A stretch of DNA of 64,000 nt from MED-G78 sp964275345 (GTDB lineage Bacteria; Pseudomonadota; Gammaproteobacteria; Magnimaribacterales; D2472): contig CAXYBK010000003.1 in the NCBI GenBank assembly GCA_964275345.1, positions 434,001 to 498,000 on the forward strand, in the 5' to 3' direction. Below, piece after piece: positions 1 to 9,479 of the stretch. Each line of letters begins with the position of its first letter. Position 1 is the first letter of the stretch. Below the pieces are notes generated by a model. It made no database searches, was not told where the DNA came from, and was given only the letters and a program-made list of their open reading frames with translations. Made by a program: the position numbers and the translations under genes.

Positions 1-2480
<2,480 letters not shown>

Positions 2481-2560
2481 GTAACCTTAAGAAGGGAACA
2501 TGTTTGAGAGTAACAATAAAATATTTTTAATATTTGTAGTGAAATAATTACATACCAGTT

Positions 2561-2679
2561 TGCCTGATGACAATAGCGGTTTGGCACCACCTGATCCCAT
2601 CTCGAACTCAGAAGTGAAACGAACCAACGCCAATGGTAGTGCAGGGTCTCCCTGTGTGAGAGTAGGAAATCGTCAGGCT
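2561..2679 (+). rRNA. rrf: 5S ribosomal RNA
   Basis: About 119 nt starting TGCCTGATGA and ending CGTCAGGCT, which pair to form the terminal helix. The internal block CGAACTCAGAAGTGAAAC and the GGTAGTG...GGGTCTCC arm are typical of bacterial 5S rRNA. It lies 80 nt after the 23S gene and ends just before a terminator hairpin, so it is the last gene of this rrn operon; no distal tRNA follows. Confidence 0.97.
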
Positions 2680-2689
2680 TTTATTTTAG

Positions 2690-2715
2690 AGCCCACTTTA
2701 TGTGGGCTTTTTTTT
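2690..2715 (+). terminator. rrn operon intrinsic terminator
   Basis: A 7-bp perfect stem AGCCCAC/GTGGGCT with a 5-nt loop is followed by a run of eight T. It sits 10 nt after the 5S gene and is a textbook factor-independent terminator. Confidence 0.9.
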
Positions 2716-2716
2716 G

Positions 2717-2745
2717 TTTAGAATTAAATCTAGAATGTTTACAAT
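2717..2745 (+). promoter_or_regulatory. possible sigma-70 promoter for coaE-yacG
   Basis: TTTAGA and TACAAT hexamers are separated by 17 bp, directly after the rrn terminator and about 30 nt before the coaE start. The -10 is good and the -35 weak. Because the terminator isolates coaE from rrn transcription, a promoter is expected here. The exact assignment is a guess by eye. Confidence 0.4.
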
Positions 2746-2775
2746 AGTGTAAGCTCTAATTTTTAGGAAGAAAAT

Positions 2776-3369
2776 ATGATAGTTGGCTTAACTGGAGGAA
2801 TTGGATCAGGTAAATCTGCCGCTGGTAATGAATTTTTTAAACTTGGTATTACAGTAATTGATGCAGACTCAGTAGCTAAAGATGCAGCATCAAAAAATTC
2901 AAAAGCTTACATAAATATAGTGGATCATTTTGGTTCAAATATACTTAATAACTTAAAAGAAATAGATAGAAAAAAATTAAGAGATATTATTTTTTCAGAT
3001 CCATCTCAAAAAGATATTTTAGAATCATTTCTGCATCCGGTAATTAGAGAAAATATAACAAGTCAAATTCTTTCATCTAAATCTCAGTACACTATTATCA
3101 TGGTTCCTTTGATATTTGAAACTAACTCTATGAATCAATACCAACGAATACTCGTGGTTGATTGTGATGAAGAAATTCAGATATCCAGAGCTGCAAAACG
3201 AGACAACTCCAGCAAAGAAGATATTAAAAAAATACTTAATTCTCAGGCAACTAGAGAAGAGAGACTAAGTATTGCAAATGAAGTTATTTTGAACAATTCA
3301 TCTATTAAGTCTCTCCAAATGGAAGTTTTAAGAGTGCATCAAATTTATATGGATTTAAGTGATGAATGA
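2776..3369 (+). CDS. coaE: dephospho-CoA kinase
   Basis: Catalyses the last step of coenzyme A synthesis, ATP-dependent phosphorylation of dephospho-CoA, in the cytosol. The 197-aa product opens with the P-loop GGIGSGKS (residues 7-14), followed by the DADxVA segment (IDADSVAKD, near 28-36) typical of CoaE. Length is close to E. coli CoaE (206 aa). The ATG is preceded by AGGAAG at good spacing. The stop overlaps the start of yacG, and coaE-yacG is a common gammaproteobacterial pair. It is isolated from the upstream rrn operon by a terminator. Confidence 0.95.
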   Translation: MIVGLTGGIGSGKSAAGNEFFKLGITVIDADSVAKDAASKNSKAYINIVDHFGSNILNNLKEIDRKKLRDIIFSDPSQKDILESFLHPVIRENITSQILSSKSQYTIIMVPLIFETNSMNQYQRILVVDCDEEIQISRAAKRDNSSKEDIKKILNSQATREERLSIANEVILNNSSIKSLQMEVLRVHQIYMDLSDE

Positions 3370-3526
3370 ATGTCCTAACTGTAACAAAGTTACAGATCTT
3401 ACATCTAAAAATAAGTTTAGACCTTTTTGCTCAGAGCGTTGCAAACTTATTGATTTTGGTTCTTGGGCTAGTGAGGAGAATATTGTTTCTAGACCTATTG
3501 AGTCTGAAGATTTCTATGAAGAATAA
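3362..3526 (+). CDS. yacG: DNA gyrase inhibitor / zinc-binding protein YacG
   Basis: A 54-aa reading frame overlaps the coaE stop (coaE ends 3369) in another frame. The protein begins MNECPNCNK and has a four-cysteine zinc site, C4-x2-C7 and C23-x3-C27, followed by the DFGSWASE segment seen in YacG. E. coli YacG (65 aa) binds GyrB and inhibits gyrase; that role is taken from the family and is not visible here. Translation is probably coupled to coaE because the start lies 5' of the coaE stop. It converges on secA with a 16-bp gap and no terminator-like hairpin. Confidence 0.93.
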   Translation: MNECPNCNKVTDLTSKNKFRPFCSERCKLIDFGSWASEENIVSRPIESEDFYEE

Positions 3527-3542
3527 TCAAAGACTAGTTATT

Positions 3543-6260
3543 TTAGATTATCCTCCATTCACCGGTTTCTATTAAAGACGCAGCTTTCTTATACTTTACT
3601 TCTTTCGTTTCTTGACCATTAGTAATTTTTACAAGCTCATTTCTACCCACTTTAGGCTCTTCTCTTTTGACTGATTGAACCTCACTAACTTCTCTTATAT
3701 TTGAATCTTCATTAGTTGAGGTATTAAACTCTTCTTTTTTTAATTCCAATTCATTATTTTCAACTGGTTTATTATTCTTTATATTATTTACTTCATCCGG
3801 AGAGGTTAACTGAAGAGTAAAAAGTATTCTCACAGTCTCCTTATTAATCTGATCTAACATGTCTTCAAACATAGAATATGCTTCACGCTTGTATTCATTT
3901 TTTGGATTTTTCTGAGCGTATGCTCTTAATCCAATACTTTGTCTTAAATGATCAATTTCTGCTAAATGTTCTTTCCAGTGAACATCAAGAACCTGAAGCA
4001 TTACTTGTTTTTCTAAAACTAATCTTGTATCAGATAAATTTAAATACTTATCTTTAAAGTAGTTATGAGCATTAAGAGTAATAATTTCAGCAATTTTTTC
4101 TGGAAGTAATGATTTATCATCTTTAACAATTTCTTGAATATTAGAATTAATACCAAAGTTATCAGTAAGGAATTCTTCTAGCTCCTTAAGCTCCCATTGA
4201 GACTCAATAGATTCTAAAGGAACATAATCATATACAGATGAGGTAAATTGATCATCAATTAGCTCATTAATAGTTTCACTAATATCAGACTCTTCTAAGA
4301 GTTGATTTCTGAGCGAGTATATAGCCTGCCTTTGATCATTTGCCACATCATCGTATTCGAGAAGATTTTTTCTTATGTCAAAATTACGGCTTTCTATTCT
4401 TCGTTGGGCATTTTCAATACCTCTCGATAACATCCTGTGTTCGATATGATCTTCTCCTAGTCCTACTCTTTCAAATAAAGCTCTTCTACTGTCTGAAATA
4501 AATAATCTAAGTAAGTCATCATCAAGCGATAGAAAAAATTGTGAGTAACCAGGATCACCTTGTCTGCCCGATCTTCCTCTGAGCTGATTATCTATTCTTC
4601 TTGATTCATGTCTTTCGGTTCCAAGAATATGAAGACCGCCAGCATCAAGAACAGCTTTATTTTTATTTTCCCAATCAGAATCACCATCCTCTTTTTTGCC
4701 CCCTAAAACTATATCTGTTCCTCTACCAGCCATATTGGTAGCAATAGTTACCATTCCTGCTTTACCAGCATTAGCAATAATCTCAGCTTCTTTTTCATGA
4801 TGTTTAGCATTAAGAATTTGATGAGGGATTTTTTTGGCTTGCAATAATTGCGAGACTTCTTCAGAAGACTCAACAGATACAGTACCTACCAAAATAGGAG
4901 CCATCTTAGTTCGTAAAGTTTCTATTTCATTTATTAAAGCTTTATATTTTGATGCTTGTGTAAGAAAAACTAAATCATTTTTGTCATCTCTAATCATTGG
5001 TTTATGGGTTGGAATAATCACTACATCCAATCCATAGATTTCTTTAAATTCAAGAGCCTCAGTATCTGCAGTACCTGTCATTCCAGAAAGAGTTTTAAAT
5101 AATCTAAAAAAGTTTTGGAAAGTAGTCGAAGCTAAAGTTTGAGATTCCCTTTGTATAGGAACATTTTCCTTACATTCAAGAGCCTGATGGACCCCTTCGG
5201 ACATTCTTCTTCCATGCATAGTTCTTCCTGTATGTTCATCAATTAGAAGAACTTCATTACTCCTTACAAGATAATGAACATTTTTATTAAAAAGGAAAGT
5301 CGCTCTTAGTGTTGCTTGAACAAAACGCATAATCTTTAGATTTGATACAGAGTAAAGCCCATCTGATTGAGTAAGCACACCCAGCATTTCAAGTTCTGCT
5401 TCAACCAGAATATAACCATCATCTGTTAATTCAATTGATCTATTTTTTTCATCAATTATATAGTGACCTCTTTCATGATCTTCTAAAGGCTCTTCTTCAG
5501 TTTCTTCTCTTAATTGCTTTTGAAGTTTTGGAATAATCTTTTTAATTTGCTTATAAAGCTCGGAACTTTCATTAGATGGGCCAGATATAATAAGTGGAGT
5601 TCTTGCTTCATCAATTAAAATGGAGTCTACTTCATCAATAATTGCAAAATCCAGAGAGCATTGAGCTCTATCTTCTACACTTAGAGCCATATTATCTCTG
5701 AGGTAATCAAAACCTAATTCATTATTTGTTGCATATATAACATCTGATTTATATGCATTTATTTTATCTTCAGTTGATTGGCCTGAATATATAGTGCCTA
5801 CAGTTAACCCTAAAAATTCATAAATAGGCCTCATCCACTCAGCATCACGCTGTGCCAAGTAATCATTAACCGTTACTAGTACTACTTTATTTTGTATGCT
5901 TGCATTTAAAAATGCAGGCAATGTTGCAACCAAAGTCTTACCCTCACCGGTTTTCATTTCAGAAATATTACCTTCTGCCAATGAAATACCTCCAAAGAGC
6001 TGAGAATCAAAATGCCTCAGACCTAAGGTTCTAACACTCGCCTCTCTGACAGCCGCATAGGCAGTTGGTAATATTGAATTAATATCATTATTGTTTTCTT
6101 TAAACTGAGTATTAAGCGTTTCCCTTAGAGTAAGAAAGAAACCATCATTCTTCTCACTCATTTCATCTGAAAGATCATTTATCTGATCCACAAGATATTG
6201 CATCTTCTTGATAGTCCTATCATTGCTAGATCCAAAGATTTTTGAAAATATATTAAGCAT
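3543..6260 (-). CDS. secA: preprotein translocase ATPase SecA, without C-terminal zinc domain
   Basis: Motor ATPase that drives precursor proteins through SecYEG (secY and secE are also in this window). The 905-aa protein has Walker A GEGKT (105-109), the DEVDS box (209-213), and in the second nucleotide-binding fold the NMAGRGTDI and QLRGRSGRQGDPG motifs. The helical scaffold and wing domains follow. The C-terminal linker is acidic and charged. After VGRNE, where most gammaproteobacterial SecA proteins have the CPCGSGKKY zinc site, the sequence instead reads KITNGQETKEVKYKKAAS and ends in GEWRII without any cysteine. Likely co-transcribed with lpxC (28-nt gap); no secM gene lies between them. 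Confidence 0.97.
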   Translation of the reverse strand: MLNIFSKIFGSSNDRTIKKMQYLVDQINDLSDEMSEKNDGFFLTLRETLNTQFKENNNDINSILPTAYAAVREASVRTLGLRHFDSQLFGGISLAEGNISEMKTGEGKTLVATLPAFLNASIQNKVVLVTVNDYLAQRDAEWMRPIYEFLGLTVGTIYSGQSTEDKINAYKSDVIYATNNELGFDYLRDNMALSVEDRAQCSLDFAIIDEVDSILIDEARTPLIISGPSNESSELYKQIKKIIPKLQKQLREETEEEPLEDHERGHYIIDEKNRSIELTDDGYILVEAELEMLGVLTQSDGLYSVSNLKIMRFVQATLRATFLFNKNVHYLVRSNEVLLIDEHTGRTMHGRRMSEGVHQALECKENVPIQRESQTLASTTFQNFFRLFKTLSGMTGTADTEALEFKEIYGLDVVIIPTHKPMIRDDKNDLVFLTQASKYKALINEIETLRTKMAPILVGTVSVESSEEVSQLLQAKKIPHQILNAKHHEKEAEIIANAGKAGMVTIATNMAGRGTDIVLGGKKEDGDSDWENKNKAVLDAGGLHILGTERHESRRIDNQLRGRSGRQGDPGYSQFFLSLDDDLLRLFISDSRRALFERVGLGEDHIEHRMLSRGIENAQRRIESRNFDIRKNLLEYDDVANDQRQAIYSLRNQLLEESDISETINELIDDQFTSSVYDYVPLESIESQWELKELEEFLTDNFGINSNIQEIVKDDKSLLPEKIAEIITLNAHNYFKDKYLNLSDTRLVLEKQVMLQVLDVHWKEHLAEIDHLRQSIGLRAYAQKNPKNEYKREAYSMFEDMLDQINKETVRILFTLQLTSPDEVNNIKNNKPVENNELELKKEEFNTSTNEDSNIREVSEVQSVKREEPKVGRNELVKITNGQETKEVKYKKAASLIETGEWRII

Positions 6261-6288
6261 TAATTTTTATTATTATCAGGCAGTTACT

Positions 6289-7206
6289 TTAGGTCATATC
6301 ACCAAATGGCGGCCTTACATATGAAATGGGGGCATTATCTAAATTTTCAAACTCTACAATCTCATAAGCTTCCTCTGATTCTATAATTTTTCTTAAAAGC
6401 TGATTGTTAAGAGCATGGCCAGATTTATATCCTGAGAATTCTCCAATAAGGTTTCCACCTAAGAGATATAGATCTCCAATAGCATCTAACATCTTATGTT
6501 TAACTATTTCATCATTAAATCTCAAACCTTCTTCATTGATGATTTCATTCTCCCCAAAAGCAATTGCATTAGCTACGCTTGCTCCTAAAGATAAGCCTTT
6601 TGTTTTTAAATCATTTAGATCAGCCATATTGCCAAATGTCCTAGCGCGACATACCTCCTTTACAAAAGAAGTTGATGAGAAATCAATAACAGAGGTTGAT
6701 GGCAGAGTTTTATGAACTGGATGATCAAAATCTACTTTAAAAGAAACTTTAAATCCTTCGAATGGCTTAATAGTTGCAAAAGCATCATCTCTTTTTGAGG
6801 TAACCTCTTTTTTAACTTTTATAAATTTTTTCATTCCTTCTTGTTCTTCAAGACCTGCAGCTTGCAGAAGAAAAACAAATGGACCTGCGCTCCCATCCAT
6901 TATAGGAACTTCGGGACCATCAAGTTTAATAATACAATTATCTATACCAAGACCTGCAATCGCAGATAGAAGATGTTCGATTGTATGAACTTTAATATCA
7001 CCATTAACTAGGGTAGTGGACATACTAGTTTCACCAACATATTCCGCAAGTGCTGGTATTTCTATACTTGAATCAATATCAGTCCTTACAAATCTAATGC
7101 CAGAGTTTACTTCTGCTGGAAGTAATTCCATGGTGACTTTAATACCTGTATGCAAGCCTATGCCAGTCGCTTTAATAGCGTTTCTTAAGGTTCTTTGTTT
7201 AAGCAT
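6289..7206 (-). CDS. lpxC: UDP-3-O-acyl-N-acetylglucosamine deacetylase
   Basis: Zinc amidase that carries out the committed step of lipid A synthesis in the cytosol, so the cell makes an LPS outer membrane. At 305 aa it equals E. coli LpxC in length. Expected zinc ligands are visible: H78 (TIEHLL), H237 and D241 (KHKMLDAIGD); the catalytic-region H264 (KSGHALNN) is also present. The start MLKQRTLRNA aligns with the E. coli N-terminus, but no clear Shine-Dalgarno sequence precedes it. It lies directly upstream of secA, as in other gammaproteobacteria, though the intervening secM is absent. Confidence 0.97.
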   Translation of the reverse strand: MLKQRTLRNAIKATGIGLHTGIKVTMELLPAEVNSGIRFVRTDIDSSIEIPALAEYVGETSMSTTLVNGDIKVHTIEHLLSAIAGLGIDNCIIKLDGPEVPIMDGSAGPFVFLLQAAGLEEQEGMKKFIKVKKEVTSKRDDAFATIKPFEGFKVSFKVDFDHPVHKTLPSTSVIDFSSTSFVKEVCRARTFGNMADLNDLKTKGLSLGASVANAIAFGENEIINEEGLRFNDEIVKHKMLDAIGDLYLLGGNLIGEFSGYKSGHALNNQLLRKIIESEEAYEIVEFENLDNAPISYVRPPFGDMT

Positions 7207-7235
7207 CTATCAAGTCTAATAGAATATAAATTCAT

Positions 7236-7258
7236 ATCAAGCTAATTTTTAGCTTGAT
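7236..7258 (-). terminator. hairpin across the rlmB stop codon, possible weak terminator
   Basis: A perfect 10-bp inverted repeat, ATCAAGCTAA/TTAGCTTGAT with a 3-nt loop, spans the last codons and stop of rlmB and lies 30 nt before lpxC. No T-run follows on the minus strand, so it may act as an mRNA-end or processing hairpin instead. The TTGATA in its 3' arm could also serve as the -35 of an lpxC promoter (TAGACT 16 bp on). Confidence 0.35.
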
Positions 7259-7973
7259 GCCTTTGCCTTACTGCTTCGTTTAGAATGATCCCTGTAGCAA
7301 CAGAGACATTTAAGCTTTTAAAATAAGGATTGCCACTTAAGCTGATCACACTATCGCATATTTCTAGTGTTTTTTGTCTAACCCCAGTTTCCTCTGAACC
7401 CATAATTAACGCAGTTGGTTGTCTTAAATCTTCTTCATAATGTACTACGCTTGAATGCTCACTTAGACCTAATATTTGTATACCATTTTCTTTTAAGTAC
7501 TTAATACAATTAACTAAATTTGTTACATGAAAAATATCTAGAACTTCAAAACCTCCTGCTGAAACTTTATGAGCAATTGCATTAGTTGGAGCGCAATGAT
7601 GTTTATTTATTATTACAACATCTACGCCGCATACCGCAGCCGACCTTACACATGCTCCCAAATTTCTTGGATCAATAATATTATCTAAAATTAGTATAAG
7701 AGGATTATTATCTTTACGCTCTGATATTATTTTTTTTAAATCCTGGAATGAAGCTAACGATTCTTTTTTAATAATGGCTTCAGGCTCTTGTGATATTTTT
7801 GTTGAAAGCTCGTATGAAATACCTTTAGATTCTATAAGGCTTGTAAGTGCCATAATTCTTGAATCATCTCTATTGGCTGGAAGGAGTATCTTTTTTATTT
7901 TTTCTGGATTATGAATCAGAATACTCTCAATGCTATGAAATCCTACTCTTTGATCACTGCTATTTTGCTTCAT
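7242..7973 (-). CDS. rlmB: 23S rRNA (Gm2251) 2'-O-ribose methyltransferase
   Basis: SpoU/TrmH-family SPOUT methyltransferase that methylates the P-loop of 23S rRNA from S-adenosylmethionine. It has 243 aa, the same as E. coli RlmB. The three family motifs are present: NIIDPRNLGACVRSA (98-112), GSEETGVR (192-199) and SLNVSVATGIILNEA (220-234), which form the trefoil-knot cofactor site. An N-terminal L30e-like substrate-binding domain covers roughly residues 1-75. The start overlaps the rnr stop by 4 nt; rnr-rlmB adjacency is common in gammaproteobacteria. A TrmH-type tRNA specificity is less likely given that adjacency. Confidence 0.93.
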   Translation of the reverse strand: MKQNSSDQRVGFHSIESILIHNPEKIKKILLPANRDDSRIMALTSLIESKGISYELSTKISQEPEAIIKKESLASFQDLKKIISERKDNNPLILILDNIIDPRNLGACVRSAAVCGVDVVIINKHHCAPTNAIAHKVSAGGFEVLDIFHVTNLVNCIKYLKENGIQILGLSEHSSVVHYEEDLRQPTALIMGSEETGVRQKTLEICDSVISLSGNPYFKSLNVSVATGIILNEAVRQRHQAKN

Positions 7974-9448
7974 TTATTTTTTAGTATTAATAAATTTATC
8001 TTTCTTTCATAAGGAAGAACATTATTAATTTTAACTCTTATACTTTGACCTTGTCTAAAACTCCTGCCCGTTCTTTTGCCTTTTAGAACTCCACTTATTT
8101 TATCAAAAATATATCTGTCACCTGGTAAATCTGAAACATGAATTAATCCAGACACATAAAAGCTATCAATTTCTGCAAAGATTCCAAAATCCGTTACTCC
8201 TGTAATCATTGCATTAAAATCATCACCAATAAATTGCTTTAGATGATGACATATTATTTGTTGAACAACAGTTCTAGAAGCTTTTTCTGCTTGGCGCTCA
8301 AGATCTGAAAGCTCACAACAATCTAATTCAATTTGCTCTTGATTAGGTTTGTTTGTATTTTTTTGAAGTTTATCTTTAATTAGCCTATGAACCATTAAAT
8401 CTGGGTACCTTCTGATGGGAGAGGTAAAGTGAGCATATTGCTCTAACTGAAGACCAAAATGTCCAATATCCTCAGTTGAGTATTCTGCACGTTTCAAGCT
8501 TTGAAGCACCAGAGTCTGGAGAGATTTTTTTAACTGATGATCTTTGGAAAATTCTAAACATTGAGTAATAACTTCTAAAGGATTTTTTTTAGGCTTAGAA
8601 GTTAATCCTTTTGCAGCAAAGAAATTTTTTAATGCATCTATTTTTAGTTCTTCTGGCTCTTCATGAATTCTATAGACTCCAAAGCCATAATGTTTTTTCA
8701 TATATCTTGCAGCACAGATATTTGCAGCCAGCATAGATTCTTCAATCATTAAATGAGAAAAAAGTCTTTTAGAAATCTTAATGTTTTTAATGTTTCCTAA
8801 CTCATCAAGCTCAAGAATTGGTTCAGCTGCATCAAGCTCAAGAGCTGACCTTTTTTTTCTTTTGCCAAGTAAAACTGTTGTTAAATTTTTTAGAGCATCA
8901 ATTGATTTCGCTATTTCATCTGGCAAGCCAGCTTTTTTGTTAATTAAATCATCTATCGATTTATATGTGGCTCTCAGACAAGACCTAATTGAGGCCTCAA
9001 AAAATTCATAACCTTCTATCTCACCTTCTAATGAAAAAACTATTCTGCAGACTAGAACATTTCTAACTTCGTTTGGAACTAATGAGCACAGATTATTAGA
9101 TATTTCCTCAGGCAGCATAGGTACAACCTTCGATGGAAAGTATATAGATGTTCCTCTTTCTCTAGCCTCATTATCGAGCGCTGTCCCTGATTTAACTAAA
9201 TCGGCAACATCAGCTATTGCAACACTTAGAATAGTTTGCTTGCCTCTATATTCACAAAAAATAGCATCATCAAAATCTTTTGCATCAGCGCCATCGATAG
9301 TTATAAAAGGCTTATTTATTAAATTTTTTCTACCTGGAGACTCAGATAACTTAACACTCTTTAATTCATTTTTAACTGAATCAGACCATTCGTTAGAGAT
9401 ATTATTTTCAAATAATATTTGATCAATAGCTTCATCCTGAATATTCAT
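7970..9448 (-). CDS. rnr: RNase R/RNase II-family 3'-5' exoribonuclease, N-terminally short
   Basis: Processive 3'-5' exonuclease of the RNB family. The catalytic aspartates are intact in IDGADAKDFDDA: D52, D58, D60 and D61, with the same spacing as E. coli RNase II D201/207/209/210. The conserved HFTSPIRRYPDLMVHRLIK block and a C-terminal S1 domain (about 405-490) follow. At 492 aa it lacks the N-terminal helix-turn-helix and both cold-shock domains of RNase R (about 813 aa) and is also shorter than RNase II (about 644 aa). The upstream TonB receptor ends 31 bp before the start, so no N-terminal domain is hidden in frame. The rlmB neighbour favours RNase R ancestry. No clear Shine-Dalgarno sequence. 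Confidence 0.88.
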   Translation of the reverse strand: MNIQDEAIDQILFENNISNEWSDSVKNELKSVKLSESPGRKNLINKPFITIDGADAKDFDDAIFCEYRGKQTILSVAIADVADLVKSGTALDNEARERGTSIYFPSKVVPMLPEEISNNLCSLVPNEVRNVLVCRIVFSLEGEIEGYEFFEASIRSCLRATYKSIDDLINKKAGLPDEIAKSIDALKNLTTVLLGKRKKRSALELDAAEPILELDELGNIKNIKISKRLFSHLMIEESMLAANICAARYMKKHYGFGVYRIHEEPEELKIDALKNFFAAKGLTSKPKKNPLEVITQCLEFSKDHQLKKSLQTLVLQSLKRAEYSTEDIGHFGLQLEQYAHFTSPIRRYPDLMVHRLIKDKLQKNTNKPNQEQIELDCCELSDLERQAEKASRTVVQQIICHHLKQFIGDDFNAMITGVTDFGIFAEIDSFYVSGLIHVSDLPGDRYIFDKISGVLKGKRTGRSFRQGQSIRVKINNVLPYERKINLLILKNK

Positions 9449-9479
9449 TACTGGAGTTTAGTTTAATACAAATTAAAAG

